This document shows positions 1 to 8,965 of a stretch of 64,000 bases of DNA, piece after piece (the first letter of the stretch is position 1; the number at the start of each line of letters is the position of its first letter). The notes beneath the pieces were generated by a model. It saw only the letters and a program-made list of their open reading frames with translations, was not told the origin of the DNA and ran no database searches. The DNA is from Candidatus Acetatifactor stercoripullorum. GTDB lineage: Bacteria; Bacillota; Clostridia; Lachnospirales; Lachnospiraceae. The translations under genes and the position numbers were made by a program. The DNA lies in the NCBI GenBank assembly GCA_019114005.1, contig DXGH01000073.1:1-64000 (forward strand). Reading direction: 5' to 3'.

Positions 1-1
1 T

Positions 2-319
2 ATGATCGCCGGGCTGAATGAGTATGCCGCAGTGGGCGCAGCCAGGGCCGTGGTGGATAAGGGATATGAGGAGCAGGTGAATATGGTAGGGTTTGACAGC
101 TCCATGGAGGAGATCAGGCTTTTAGAGCGAGGCGTATTTGAGGGAATTGTCATTCAAAATCCATATACCATGGGTTATGTGGCGGTGGAGCAGGCGGACA
201 GAATTTTAAAGGGTGAAAAGACGCAGGAATTTGTAAATTCCGGCTCAAAGCTGATCACAAAGGAAGATATGTACTCAGAAGAGAATCAAAAAATACTGTT
301 TCTGTTTACAGAGGACTAA
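2..319 (+). CDS. Sugar-binding (PBP1-fold) protein, C-terminal part
   Basis: This is the 3' end of a gene that continues past the left edge of the window; the ATG at the edge is probably internal. The 105 visible residues look like the second lobe of a type 1 periplasmic sugar-binding protein: a GFD-S segment typical of the ligand cleft, then a stretch ending IVIQNPYTMGY and a VEQADRILKG helix seen near the C terminus of RbsB/YtfQ-type proteins. A LacI-type regulator has the same fold and cannot be excluded without the N terminus. A strong terminator follows, so this gene ends a transcription unit distinct from the downstream ABC operon, although both probably concern sugar sensing or uptake. 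Confidence 0.6.
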   Translation: MIAGLNEYAAVGAARAVVDKGYEEQVNMVGFDSSMEEIRLLERGVFEGIVIQNPYTMGYVAVEQADRILKGEKTQEFVNSGSKLITKEDMYSEENQKILFLFTED

Positions 320-342
320 AAAAACATATGTCCAGACGTATG

Positions 343-383
343 AAAGGTTAAAAACTTATGCCGGTAAGTTTTTAACCTTTTTT
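343..383 (+). terminator. Rho-independent terminator
   Basis: A perfect 16-bp stem (343-358 with 365-380) encloses a 6-base loop and is followed by a run of T. It ends the transcript of the upstream binding-protein gene. Confidence 0.9.
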
Positions 384-397
384 GGCAAGAAATTCTA

Positions 398-426
398 TTC
401 AATGGGTTCGGCGCCAAAATTATAAT
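398..426 (+). promoter_or_regulatory. Possible promoter of the sugar ABC operon
   Basis: TTCAAT and a perfect TATAAT lie 17 bases apart, about 55 bases before the start of the ABC ATPase gene. The -35 is poor, so an activator may help. Confidence 0.45.
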
Positions 427-481
427 GTAGGAGAAGAGCAGATGAACGGATGTCTGATTAGACGGGCAGGGAGGTATCAGG

Positions 482-1975
482 TTGAATGAAGTTATATTGA
501 CCATGAAGGGAATCCACAAATCATTTCCCGGCGTGCATGCCTTAAACGGAGTGGACCTGGAAGTCAGAAAGGGCGAGGTGCTGGCGCTTATGGGGGAAAA
601 CGGCGCTGGAAAATCAACGCTTATGAAGGTTCTTACAGGGATCTACCAAAAGGATGAGGGAGAGATCATATACGAGGGAAAGAGTGTGGAGTTTTTGAGC
701 CCAAGGGAGGCTCAGGATGCAGGAATCACCATAGTCCACCAGGAAATCAATATGATGGGCCAGCTGACAGTGGCACAAAATATTTTTATAGGCCGGGAGT
801 TCATGAATGGAAAAATCATAGATGACAAAAAGATGAACGAAGAAGCGGCAAAGCTGTTTCAAAGACTGAACATTGAGATTGACCCTTGTGAGGTGATAGA
901 TAATCTCACAGTGGGAAAACAGCAGATGTGTGAGATTGCAAAGGCTATTTCAAGGGAGGTGAAGGTAATTATCTTTGACGAGCCCACGGCTGCGCTCACG
1001 GACACTGAAATCGAAGAGCTGTTTAAAATCATACGGGATCTGAAAAAGAAGCAGCTGGGAATCGTCTATATTTCCCACCGCATGGATGAAATTAAGCAGA
1101 TTACCGACAGAGTAACGGTAATGCGGGATGGGGAATATGTTGGGACGCTGATTACAAAGCAGTGTACCAAGGATGATATTATCAATATGATGGTAGGCCG
1201 GACCATTTTTGAAAAGCCCAAGGAAAAGAGCAATGTGAAGGACAACGCTCCGGTGGTTTTGAAGGTGGAGCACCTGAACGCGGGAAAAATGGTACAGGAT
1301 GTAAGCTTTGAGCTCAGAAAGGGAGAAATCCTGGGACTGGCGGGACTTATGGGAGCGGGGAGAACAGAAACGGCCAGAGCCTTGTTCGGGGCGGACCCCA
1401 TTGAAAGCGGAGAGATATACGTAAACGGGAAAATGGTGGAAATCCATTCCCCTAAGGATGCGGTAAGGGCTGGAATCGGCTATCTGTCGGAGGACAGAAA
1501 GCGCTATGGACTTGTGCTTGAGAAATCTGTATCCGACAACACATGTCTGGCTGCACTGGAGAGACATTTAAAGGGACTGTTTATCGACAGAAAAAAATGT
1601 GATGATAAGTCGAAGGAATACGTGGAAAAGCTGAAAACAAAAACGCCGGGCGTTGATACGCCGGTAGTCAGCCTTTCAGGAGGAAACCAGCAGAAGGTAG
1701 TCATTGCAAAATGGCTCACCAGAGACTGTGACATTCTGATTTTTGACGAACCCACCAGAGGAATCGATGTGGGAGCAAAAAGCGAGATCTATAATCTGAT
1801 GAACGAATTGGTGAGTCAGGGAAAATCCATTATCATGGTTTCCTCGGAGATGTCGGAAATACTGAGAATGAGCGATCGGATCCTGGTGATGTGCGAGGGA
1901 CACAAAACCGGTGAAATTCCCATAGAGGAGGCTACTCAGGAAAAAATTATGCACGCGGCGACTCTGCGTGATTAG
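482..1975 (+). CDS. Sugar ABC transporter ATP-binding protein (RbsA/MglA type)
   Basis: This is the double-ATPase subunit that powers sugar import through the permease encoded just downstream. At 497 residues it has the length of RbsA/MglA. The first half has Walker A GENGAGKST, the signature region TVGKQQM and Walker B IIFDEPTAAL. The second half has the degenerate Walker A normal for this family (GLMGAGRTE), the signature SLSGGNQQK and ILIFDEPTRGIDVGAKSEI. The TTG start is chosen because GGGAGG lies 7 bases upstream; the next ATG would remove the first strand. The substrate is not readable from sequence; ribose, galactose, xylose and autoinducer-2 importers share this architecture. The gene begins a three-gene operon. 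Confidence 0.93.
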   Translation: MNEVILTMKGIHKSFPGVHALNGVDLEVRKGEVLALMGENGAGKSTLMKVLTGIYQKDEGEIIYEGKSVEFLSPREAQDAGITIVHQEINMMGQLTVAQNIFIGREFMNGKIIDDKKMNEEAAKLFQRLNIEIDPCEVIDNLTVGKQQMCEIAKAISREVKVIIFDEPTAALTDTEIEELFKIIRDLKKKQLGIVYISHRMDEIKQITDRVTVMRDGEYVGTLITKQCTKDDIINMMVGRTIFEKPKEKSNVKDNAPVVLKVEHLNAGKMVQDVSFELRKGEILGLAGLMGAGRTETARALFGADPIESGEIYVNGKMVEIHSPKDAVRAGIGYLSEDRKRYGLVLEKSVSDNTCLAALERHLKGLFIDRKKCDDKSKEYVEKLKTKTPGVDTPVVSLSGGNQQKVVIAKWLTRDCDILIFDEPTRGIDVGAKSEIYNLMNELVSQGKSIIMVSSEMSEILRMSDRILVMCEGHKTGEIPIEEATQEKIMHAATLRD

Positions 1976-1992
1976 AAAAGGGAGGAAAAAAA

Positions 1993-3006
1993 GTGGCTAA
2001 TTCGGAAAAAAATAAAAAGAGCGCCGTTGCGGAAAATGGTTTGTTGAAAAAGGTGGGGACGCAGAAGCTGATTGCGCTTTTGGCTCTGATTGTGCTCTAT
2101 GTGGTTTTTGGCATGATCAACAGATCCTTTTGGAGCTATTCCACCCTGATCAACATTTTTGAGGCATCCTATTACATTGGTTTGATGGCAATCGGCGTTA
2201 CCTTCGCCATTACCTCGGACGGCATTGATTTGTCCATCGGTACGGTGATGATGTGCTCCTCGCTGATGGCGGGAGCCCTGGTGACAAAATATAATGTTCC
2301 GGTGGTGATTGCGCTGGTGGTATGTATTCTGATCGGAACGCTTTTTGGCCTTGTAAACGGTGTACTGGTGTCATATATGAAGCTGCCGCCTTTTATCGCA
2401 ACCCTGGGAACCATGATGTTTTCCAAGGGCGTTGGCTCCGTATTTACAAGAGCCCAGAGCATTACCTGGCCCCAGGCGGGAACAGAAAACGGATGGTTCC
2501 GGAATATCTTTAAGATGAACATAAACGGTGTGATTATTCCCACAGGCTTTATCCTGCTTATAGTGATTGCAGTTCTGGCGGCCATACTTCTGAATAAGAC
2601 CAGGCCCGGACGCTATATCGTATCCCTGGGAAGCAATTATGAGGCCACCCGGCTTTCGGGGGTGGACGTTGCGAAATACAGAACACTGGCCTATGTGCTG
2701 AGCGGGATGCTCTCAGGAGTGGCCGGGCTGGCATATGCAGCGATTTATTCCACAATCCTTCCCGGAGGAGGCGGAGGAATGGAGTTAGATGCCATTGCGG
2801 GGGTAGTCATTGGCGGAACGTCCATGAGCGGAGGCTTCGGAACAATTTCCGGCACATTGATCGGCGTGTTTATTATGTCGGTGCTAAAGACTGGGCTTCC
2901 CTTTATCGGGCTGCAGACCCATTATCAGCAGATTGCAACGGGAATCGTTCTGGTATTCGCAGTGTTTATTGATGTGTGGAACCGTAACAAGAAAAAGAGA
3001 GTATAA
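1993..3006 (+). CDS. Sugar ABC transporter permease (RbsC type)
   Basis: This is the membrane subunit of the sugar importer, a BPD_transp_2 family protein of 337 residues. About ten hydrophobic segments are visible. Family-typical stretches include DGIDLSIGTVM near residue 77, the GLVNG loop near 122, and the GGTSMSGGFGTISGT segment near 275 that contacts the ATPase. It starts at GTG after GGGAGGA and ends in a basic cytoplasmic tail. It sits 17 bases behind the ATPase gene and 48 bases before the binding-protein gene, so the three are one operon. Confidence 0.93.
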   Translation: MANSEKNKKSAVAENGLLKKVGTQKLIALLALIVLYVVFGMINRSFWSYSTLINIFEASYYIGLMAIGVTFAITSDGIDLSIGTVMMCSSLMAGALVTKYNVPVVIALVVCILIGTLFGLVNGVLVSYMKLPPFIATLGTMMFSKGVGSVFTRAQSITWPQAGTENGWFRNIFKMNINGVIIPTGFILLIVIAVLAAILLNKTRPGRYIVSLGSNYEATRLSGVDVAKYRTLAYVLSGMLSGVAGLAYAAIYSTILPGGGGGMELDAIAGVVIGGTSMSGGFGTISGTLIGVFIMSVLKTGLPFIGLQTHYQQIATGIVLVFAVFIDVWNRNKKKRV

Positions 3007-3054
3007 GGAGAGTATCCATATACAATAAATAATTTATCTTAAGGGAGGTATGCA

Positions 3055-4194
3055 ATGAAGAAAAAAATTACTAGTATCTTGCTGGCGGCGGCAATGACTA
3101 CCGTTATGTTCACCGGATGTGGACAGGCAGCGCAGACGTCGGGTGAAACCACACAGAACTCAGCGCCGGCTGAAACAACCCAGACTGCGGCAGAGGGCTC
3201 TGAGACGGCAGATGAAGCTGTGGACAACAGCGACATCGGGACAATCTATCTGGTTTCCAAGGGATTCCAGCATCAGTTCTGGCAGGCGGTGTACCAGGGG
3301 GCAAATGAGGCCGCAGCGGAGTATGGTGTGGAAATAGATTTCCAGGGTCCCGACAATGAGTCCGCATATGCCCAGCAGGTACAGATGCTGAACAATGCCA
3401 TCAATAACAAGCCCAAGGTAATCGGTCTGGCTGCCCTGGATACGGAATCCTGTCTTGCGAGCATCGAGACCGCCCAGGCAAACGGAATTCCCATCGTAGG
3501 CTTTGACTCCGGCGTGCCCGGCGCTCCGGAAGGCGCAATCGTAGCCAATGCCTCCACCGACAATTATGCGGCGGGAGAGCTTGCAGGGGAGGAAACCTAT
3601 GCTCTGATCAGCGATACCGTGGCAAATGCTGCGGACACCGTAAGAATCGGCGTGATGAGCCAGGATGCCACGGCGGAATCCATTGTAAACCGGGGAAGCG
3701 GCTTTATTGACAAAATCAAATCTCTGATGGAAGCAGACGGCAAGGTTGTATCCGTGGAAGGACACGACCTGTGGGCAAATCCTGTGGATGGCGCCAATGT
3801 TATTATAGAAGTAGTGGTGCCTGCCTCTGTGGACGCATCCCTTTCCGCTATCGACGCGCAGAATCTTCTGAACAAGCAGGACACCATTTGTATTTATGCT
3901 TCCAATCAGTTTTCAGGTGAAGGACTCATCAATGGAGACGCGAATATCGGAAGACTGGGCAATGATGTTGTAGGCGTAGCCTTTGACTCTGGCGCACAGA
4001 TCAAGGCCGCAGTGAAGGAAGGCAAGTTTGCGGGAGCCGTTACACAGGATCCTGTTCAGATTGGCTATAAGACTGTTGAGCTCTGCGTCAAGGCAGCCAA
4101 AGGAGAAGCGGTTTCCGATGTTGATACCGGCTGCAAGTGGTATACCGCTGAAAACATGGAGGATCCCGATATTGCTCCCAACCTTTATGATTAA
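3055..4194 (+). CDS. Sugar ABC transporter substrate-binding lipoprotein
   Basis: This is the extracellular receptor of the importer. A lipoprotein signal with lipobox FTGC puts the lipidated cysteine at residue 23. A Thr/Ala/Glu-rich linker (about 25-60) follows, then a Peripla_BP_4 domain starting IGTIYLVSKGFQHQFWQ. The cleft-type segments IVGFDSGVPG and GVAFDSG are visible. It is preceded by AAGGAGG. The segment around residues 245-270 (IIEVVVPASVDASLSAIDAQNLL) is somewhat unlike RbsB, so the ligand may not be ribose. It is the last gene of the operon and is followed by a terminator. Having the receptor last is common in Clostridia. Confidence 0.9.
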   Translation: MKKKITSILLAAAMTTVMFTGCGQAAQTSGETTQNSAPAETTQTAAEGSETADEAVDNSDIGTIYLVSKGFQHQFWQAVYQGANEAAAEYGVEIDFQGPDNESAYAQQVQMLNNAINNKPKVIGLAALDTESCLASIETAQANGIPIVGFDSGVPGAPEGAIVANASTDNYAAGELAGEETYALISDTVANAADTVRIGVMSQDATAESIVNRGSGFIDKIKSLMEADGKVVSVEGHDLWANPVDGANVIIEVVVPASVDASLSAIDAQNLLNKQDTICIYASNQFSGEGLINGDANIGRLGNDVVGVAFDSGAQIKAAVKEGKFAGAVTQDPVQIGYKTVELCVKAAKGEAVSDVDTGCKWYTAENMEDPDIAPNLYD

Positions 4195-4276
4195 CCTTAT
4201 TTGAAATATAAAACAGAATAGGAAGTCTCAAATCAGCTCTGAGCGGCAATTCTGGACATGGCAATCCATGCTTTAC

Positions 4277-4301
4277 AAAAAAGCCCGCTCAGGGCTTTTT
4301 T
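4277..4301 (+). terminator. Rho-independent terminator
   Basis: A 10-bp stem AAAAAAGCCC / GGGCTTTTTT around a 5-base loop ends the sugar ABC operon. Confidence 0.9.
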
Positions 4302-4398
4302 GTCGAATTCAATCAGAAAAAAAATTCCATTCCAACCGTCTTTTTGACAAATTCCATGACTTATGAACCTTATAATGATTGTGAAAAGGGTGATAGAA

Positions 4399-5202
4399 AT
4401 GCAATACGAGCTTTATGTTGACAGCCTTCTGCTGGTCAATTTTGTGATGAACCTGTATCCTTTAATGCTGGTAAGCCGTACCTCCTTAAGCCCGGCCACG
4501 CCGGAGAGGCTTCTTGGAGCGGCAGCCTTCGGTGCGGTGTCTTACTTCCTGCCGTTTTTGCTGCCAGGGCCAATATGGCTTAGACTGGCCCTGGGTGTGT
4601 CTCTGGGAACAGGAGGCATGATTTTGATTGCCTTTCGGACGGCCAGCGTGAGGGCCTTTGGCAAAGCTCTGTGGAAATTGTTTGTCTACTCTTTTTTTAT
4701 GGGCGGGATTTTGCTGTTTTTGATCCGTTTTCTTCCTGGATTTAAAGCAGGTCTTGTCAACTGCTTTGGCATTATGGCCCTGGGAGGGGCAGGCTTTCTT
4801 TTTTTGTCCCGCTTTTTTACGGATAAAAGAAAAAGTCATTGTCTCTGCAAAGCCACGCTCATACGAAAGGGGGATGAAATGACGGTGGCGGCACTTATGG
4901 ACTCCGGCAACAGCCTGATTGAGCCCATCAGCGGGAAACCGGTTTCCATCATTGAAAAAAATGTTTTTCAAAGCCTGTGGAGGGATATGCCGGAGGGCTT
5001 TAGGGCCATTCCCTACCACAGCATCGGAAAAAAGAGGGGGATATTGCAAGGCTATCTTTTGCCGGAGCTTAAGATAGAAATAGACGGCGAGGTGAAGCTG
5101 TGCAGAGACGTTTATGTTGCGGTCAGCGAAGAGCTCTGCGGGGAAGAGGCTTTGGGGGGACAGGTAAAAATGATTCTTAACCCTGCGCTTCTTGCAGGCT
5201 GA
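4399..5202 (+). CDS. spoIIGA: SpoIIGA, sigma-E processing aspartic protease
   Basis: This membrane protease cleaves pro-sigma-E in the mother cell after asymmetric septation. The N-terminal half has five or so transmembrane helices, beginning [22 protein letters not shown]. The C-terminal half is the protease domain with the catalytic motif [10 protein letters not shown], the Asp being about residue 168. Length (267 aa) is a little under the Bacillus protein. I chose the ATG at 4399 because an AAAAGGGTG site precedes it and homologues begin close to the first helix; an upstream ATG at 4363 would add 12 residues. Its substrate gene sigE follows 44 bases later, the conserved order. Confidence 0.93.
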   Translation: MQYELYVDSLLLVNFVMNLYPLMLVSRTSLSPATPERLLGAAAFGAVSYFLPFLLPGPIWLRLALGVSLGTGGMILIAFRTASVRAFGKALWKLFVYSFFMGGILLFLIRFLPGFKAGLVNCFGIMALGGAGFLFLSRFFTDKRKSHCLCKATLIRKGDEMTVAALMDSGNSLIEPISGKPVSIIEKNVFQSLWRDMPEGFRAIPYHSIGKKRGILQGYLLPELKIEIDGEVKLCRDVYVAVSEELCGEEALGGQVKMILNPALLAG

Positions 5203-5246
5203 AGCTCCAGAAAAAAAGAAGTAAAAATGGTCCAGGAGGTATCAGT

Positions 5247-5987
5247 ATGATATTTAAGGTTGTAATACCGGGAAAAATGCAGCTTAAGATGATACGAAGG
5301 GAAAATATTCTGCTGCATAAAAAGGGTGATATCCATTATATCGGCGGGGCGGAGGTGCTGCCGCCGCCCTTGGAATCGGAGAAGGAAAATCAGGTGATAA
5401 GCGATCTGGGAACAGAGTACGAGGATGAAGCCAAATCCATATTGATCGAGCACAATCTCCGGCTGGTGGTGTACATAGCAAAAAAGTTTGACAATACGGG
5501 CGTAGGGGTGGAGGATCTGATTTCCATTGGAACCATCGGCCTGATCAAATCCATCAATACCTTTAACCCTGAGAAAAAAATCAAGCTTGCCACCTATGCT
5601 TCCAGATGTATTGAGAATGAAATCTTAATGTACTTAAGAAGGAATAACAAGACCAGACTTGAGGTGTCCATAGACGAACCCTTAAACGTGGACTGGGACG
5701 GAAATGAGCTGCTTTTGTCAGATATCCTGGGGACGGATGAGGACGTGATCTACCGCAACCTGGAAAGCGAGGTGGAGCACAAGCTTTTGATGGGGGCGGT
5801 GGAAAAGCTGTCGGAGAGGGAAAAAACCATTATCAATCTCAGATTCGGACTGGGGAGCCTGGACGGGCAGGAGATGACCCAGAAGGAGGTGGCCAGTCTT
5901 TTGGGAATTTCCCAGTCCTATATTTCAAGACTGGAAAAAAAGATCATGCGCCAGCTGAAAAAAGAAATGAGCAACCATTTGCAATAA
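5247..5987 (+). CDS. sigE: RNA polymerase sporulation sigma factor, pro-sigma-E
   Basis: This is the early mother-cell sigma factor. The first 25-30 residues form the pro-sequence removed by SpoIIGA, ending near the [13 protein letters not shown] stretch that is almost identical in Bacillus. Region 2 is highly conserved ([45 protein letters not shown]), as is the [17 protein letters not shown] segment. Region 4 ends with the helix-turn-helix [19 protein letters not shown]. Length is 246 aa against 239 in Bacillus. Start ATG has CAGGAGG upstream. It follows spoIIGA as expected, but sigG, normally the next gene in the same direction, is reversed here. Confidence 0.97.
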   Translation: MIFKVVIPGKMQLKMIRRENILLHKKGDIHYIGGAEVLPPPLESEKENQVISDLGTEYEDEAKSILIEHNLRLVVYIAKKFDNTGVGVEDLISIGTIGLIKSINTFNPEKKIKLATYASRCIENEILMYLRRNNKTRLEVSIDEPLNVDWDGNELLLSDILGTDEDVIYRNLESEVEHKLLMGAVEKLSEREKTIINLRFGLGSLDGQEMTQKEVASLLGISQSYISRLEKKIMRQLKKEMSNHLQ

Positions 5988-6016
5988 CAGGACGGATAGT
6001 ATATACTGGAAATCAC

Positions 6017-6036
6017 AGCCGTCTTTCGGCGGCTTT
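6017..6036 (+). terminator. Weak hairpin after sigE
   Basis: A 7-bp stem (AGCCGTC / GGCGGCT, one G-U pair) with a 4-base loop is followed by only a short T-rich stretch. It may attenuate rather than stop transcription from spoIIGA-sigE. Confidence 0.45.
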
Positions 6037-6052
6037 CAAACAAAAGCAGGCG

Positions 6053-6343
6053 GTGCAGGAAATGATACAGCGGGAAGATATCTTGTCAATGGAATATTTG
6101 AAGAAAACAGAATATACGGGCTGTCACCAGGGAATGCGCTATCGTCTGGAGAAAGCCCAAAATGACCAGGGAGAAGAAAAACTGAAGGTTACAGTCTGGC
6201 CGGAGCCCTTTAACTTTTTCTGCACGGCACAGGAGTTAAAGACAAGCGCTTTTTTTGACTTTTCAGAGGATGGGGTGACAGACGCTGTGGCCTGGATGAA
6301 CGACAGATTATTTGAGGATAAGGATAAATGGGAGAATATATAA
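6053..6343 (+). CDS. Small protein of unknown function
   Basis: I do not recognise this 96-residue protein. It is acidic, soluble and without signal or membrane segment. The reading frame is real in appearance: its codon use matches the neighbours and its 3' end overlaps the VanZ gene by 16 bases, which suggests translational coupling. The start is uncertain: GTG at 6053 gives MQEMIQRED, an ATG lies at 6062, and neither has a strong ribosome binding site. Lying between sigE and sigG it may be sporulation-associated, but that is only position. Confidence 0.55.
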   Translation: MQEMIQREDILSMEYLKKTEYTGCHQGMRYRLEKAQNDQGEEKLKVTVWPEPFNFFCTAQELKTSAFFDFSEDGVTDAVAWMNDRLFEDKDKWENI

Positions 6344-7347
6344 TCAGGGATATGGTATCCGTGTTTCGGTACCTTCCCTATGGACTGGTAGTGGGAATCG
6401 TGGTGGCCATTATTCTCAGCGCAGTAAATGACCGCAGGGTGCGCAGACATAAAAAGCCTATTTCTGTGGCTGCGGTCACAAGCTTTTTTATGTACACGGC
6501 CATCATTCTGCTCATTACTTTTTTTTCCCGGGAAAGCGGCAGCAGAAGGGGCGTGGACCTGGAGCTGTTTTCCACCTGGGGAATTAACGCAAGAAATAAC
6601 GCCTATGTGGTGGAAAATGTACTTTTGTTTATTCCCTATGGCTTTGTGTGCGCCTGGGCCATACGGGCGGCGAGAAAATTCTGGGTATGTGCGGGTTTAG
6701 GGCTTTTTTCCAGCATAGCCATCGAATGCCTCCAGCTTGCCACAGGAAGAGGCTATTTTCAGATTGACGATATTCTCACAAATTTTTTGGGGGCTGTGCT
6801 GGGCTATATTTTGTTCCGGTGTGTTTTGAGCGAGGGACGCACAGAGCCAAAACGGGCAAAGCTGGTGTATATCATTCTGGCTGTGCTTGCAATGGCGGCC
6901 ATGATTCTGGGGATATTCGCCTTTTCCAGTGAAAGCGCAGCCGATTCCAATGCCTTCAGTATGCGGGCAGCCTCCTTTGTGGTAAGGACGGTGGATCAGT
7001 GGCTGCACATTGGCCTGGACAGCGGGGAGGCCTCCACGGTAATCCAATTTATGAATCCCCTTTTGCGAAAGCTTGCACACGCCTCTGAGTATGCCGCCCT
7101 TGCTGTGGTGTTCGGCTTCGGCTATCAGCTGATGAAGCAGAGACGCGCCAAGGTGGTGAATTTCTTTTACGCAGTGATTCTGTGCGGCTTTATCGCCGTT
7201 CTGGATGAAATGCTCCAGAAATATGTCTTTTCCAGAACAGGCAGGGCGCTTGATATCGCCATAGACCTCTGCGGCGCTATCGTGGGAGGCTGCGTGTATG
7301 TTTTTTTAAGTGAATTATTTGATTTTCTGGCCGGCCAAGAGGAGTAG
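6328..7347 (+). CDS. Membrane protein with two VanZ-like domains
   Basis: VanZ-family membrane proteins are linked to low-level teicoplanin resistance; their molecular role is unsettled. This one carries two units in 339 residues. Unit 1 (about 50-165) contains NVLLFIPYGFVCAW, IECLQLATGRGYFQIDDILTNFLGAVLGY. Unit 2 (about 175-330) contains RKLAHASEYAALAVVFGF, DEMLQKYVFSRTGRALDIAIDLCGAIVGG. Both have the family's acidic residue in the last helix region (QIDDI; ALDIAID). About nine hydrophobic helices are visible. It overlaps the upstream small gene and converges on sigG. Confidence 0.85.
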   Translation: MGEYIIRDMVSVFRYLPYGLVVGIVVAIILSAVNDRRVRRHKKPISVAAVTSFFMYTAIILLITFFSRESGSRRGVDLELFSTWGINARNNAYVVENVLLFIPYGFVCAWAIRAARKFWVCAGLGLFSSIAIECLQLATGRGYFQIDDILTNFLGAVLGYILFRCVLSEGRTEPKRAKLVYIILAVLAMAAMILGIFAFSSESAADSNAFSMRAASFVVRTVDQWLHIGLDSGEASTVIQFMNPLLRKLAHASEYAALAVVFGFGYQLMKQRRAKVVNFFYAVILCGFIAVLDEMLQKYVFSRTGRALDIAIDLCGAIVGGCVYVFLSELFDFLAGQEE

Positions 7348-7359
7348 CCGGCCCCTTTT
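7329..7359 (+). terminator. Short terminator-like hairpin between VanZ gene and sigG
   Basis: GGCCGGC and GCCGGCC pair around an 11-base loop that contains the VanZ stop codon, followed by CCTTTT. It separates two convergent genes. Confidence 0.5.
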
Positions 7360-8137
7360 ATGCGCTGAGATAGGCGCGCATGGTGCGGAGGGCGTTTTTC
7401 TCAAGCCGGGAAACCTGGGCCTGGGAGATGCCTATGGCCTGGGCAACCTCCATCTGGGTTTTCCCCTCAAAAAAGCGCATGGAAATGATCTCGTGTTCTC
7501 TGGGATTGAGCCGCTTCATGGCCTCGCTTAAGGAGAGATGCTCCACCCAGGTTTCCTCCTTGTTCTTTTTGTCGCTGATCTGGTCCATCACATAAAGGGT
7601 ATCGCCGCCGTCGGTAAAGATGGGCTCGTAAAGGCTCATAGGATTTTGAATGGCATCCATGGCATAAACAATATCCTCCTTGGAAATACCCACCTCGCTT
7701 GCAATCTCTTCAATGGTGGGCTCCTTTAGATTTTTCCGGGTGAGGGCGTCTTTCGCGTAGATGGCCTTGTAGGCAGTATCCTTTAGGGAACGGGAAACTC
7801 TGATCGAATTGTTGTCCCGAAGGAAACGTTTGATCTCCCCGATGATCATGGGTACGGCATAGGTGGAAAATTTTACGTTCAGGGAGGAATCAAAATTATC
7901 GATGGCTTTGATCAGTCCAATGCAGCCGATCTGAAATAAATCGTCCACGTTTTCATTGCTGGAGGAAAAGCGTTTGATCACGCTTAATACCAGCCGCAGG
8001 TTCCCTTCAATATAGGCTTCTCTGGCCTTTAAATCCCCTTCCTCAATTCGCTTGAAAAGTGTCTCCTTCTCCGCAGATTTTAAGAGCGGAAGTCTGGAGG
8101 TGTTTACTCCGCAGATTTCTACTTTACCCTGTGCCAT
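7358..8137 (-). CDS. sigG: RNA polymerase sporulation sigma factor sigma-G
   Basis: This is the late forespore sigma factor. The N terminus GKVEICGVNTSRLPLL is the sigma-G signature stretch that binds the inhibitor Gin. Region 2 has NLRLVLSVIKRF, DDLFQIGCIGLIKAIDNFD, KFSTYAVPMIIGEIKRFLRD; region 3 has EPTIEEIASEVGISKEDI; region 4 has ISMRFFEGKTQMEVAQAIGISQAQVSRLEKNAL. Length is 259 aa, normal. The ATG is preceded by AAGGAGG. In Bacillus and most Clostridia sigG follows sigE co-directionally; here it faces the opposite way with two genes in between, so read-through from spoIIGA-sigE would give antisense RNA instead of sigG message. Confidence 0.97.
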   Translation of the reverse strand: MAQGKVEICGVNTSRLPLLKSAEKETLFKRIEEGDLKAREAYIEGNLRLVLSVIKRFSSSNENVDDLFQIGCIGLIKAIDNFDSSLNVKFSTYAVPMIIGEIKRFLRDNNSIRVSRSLKDTAYKAIYAKDALTRKNLKEPTIEEIASEVGISKEDIVYAMDAIQNPMSLYEPIFTDGGDTLYVMDQISDKKNKEETWVEHLSLSEAMKRLNPREHEIISMRFFEGKTQMEVAQAIGISQAQVSRLEKNALRTMRAYLSA

Positions 8138-8226
8138 TGTCGCTGCCTCCTTAAAATGATGTATTGCTAGTATTTACGAAGGTGCTTTTGCATATACATG
8201 AAAAAAACAAAAGGGCGGCGGAGAAA

Positions 8227-8457
8227 ATGCTTTTTTCTGAGCTTAAATGCAAGGATGTGATTAACATAAGAGACTGCAAAAAGCTGGGAAAGGTCTGTGA
8301 TCTGGAATTCGATGAGTGCAGCGGCTGCATCCGCAAAATTATGGTGCCGGGCTGCAGCAGGGTGCTGGGCTTTTTGAATTGTGAGCCGGATATCGTCATT
8401 CTCTATAAGGACATCAGGCAGATAGGGCCGGACATTATTTTGGTTGACATAAATTAA
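8227..8457 (+). CDS. YlmC/YmxH family PRC-barrel sporulation protein
   Basis: This 76-residue protein starts MLFSELKCKDVINIRDCKKLGKVCDLEFDE, the usual start of the YlmC/YmxH family. It is a small PRC-barrel protein whose genes sit next to sigG or other sporulation genes across Firmicutes. Its exact function is not known. I chose the ATG at 8227 rather than an ATG 63 bases upstream because family members begin at this residue and GGCGGAG precedes it. It reads away from sigG across a short divergent region and towards nrdR. Confidence 0.85.
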   Translation: MLFSELKCKDVINIRDCKKLGKVCDLEFDECSGCIRKIMVPGCSRVLGFLNCEPDIVILYKDIRQIGPDIILVDIN

Positions 8458-8508
8458 TAAACAAAATATAATAAATCCAAGGAATGTCAGAAAAAAAGGA
8501 GAACGCTC

Positions 8509-8958
8509 ATGAAATGTCCGTTTTGCAGTCATGATAACACCCGGGTGATTGATTCCAGGCCGGCAGAGGATAATAATTCCATACGCCGCAGACGTGTGTG
8601 CGATGAGTGCGGAAAGCGATTTACCACCTATGAAAAGGTAGAAACCATCCCGCTTATTATTATCAAAAAGGATAACAACAGGGAGACCTATGACCGTTCC
8701 AAGATTGAAGCAGGAGTGCTTCGCGCCTGCCACAAGAGACCGGTGAGCGCACAGGAGCTGACCAGACTTGTGGATGAGGTGGAAAACGAGATTTCCAATC
8801 TGGAGGAAAAGGAGATTCCAAGCCAGGTGATCGGGGAGCTTGTGATGAATAAGCTGAAGGATCTGGATGCGGTGGCTTACGTGCGGTTTGCCTCTGTGTA
8901 CAGAGAGTTTAAGGATATCAACACCTTTATGGACGAATTGAAAAATGTTCTGAAATGA
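8509..8958 (+). CDS. nrdR: Transcriptional repressor NrdR
   Basis: NrdR senses ATP/dATP and represses ribonucleotide reductase genes. The N-terminal zinc ribbon has the two pairs CPFC (residues 3-6) and CDEC (31-34) with RRRRVCDECGKRFTTYE. The ATP-cone follows from about residue 49 with KKDNNRETYDRSKIEAGVLRAC. Length of 149 aa is standard. AAGGAG precedes the ATG. It ends at a convergent terminator shared with the flippase gene. Confidence 0.97.
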   Translation: MKCPFCSHDNTRVIDSRPAEDNNSIRRRRVCDECGKRFTTYEKVETIPLIIIKKDNNRETYDRSKIEAGVLRACHKRPVSAQELTRLVDEVENEISNLEEKEIPSQVIGELVMNKLKDLDAVAYVRFASVYREFKDINTFMDELKNVLK

Positions 8959-8965
8959 GAAATGC

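Noticed and set aside
4363-4398. Upstream ATG for spoIIGA
   Set aside because: It has no ribosome binding site, and homologues begin at the second ATG just before the first helix.
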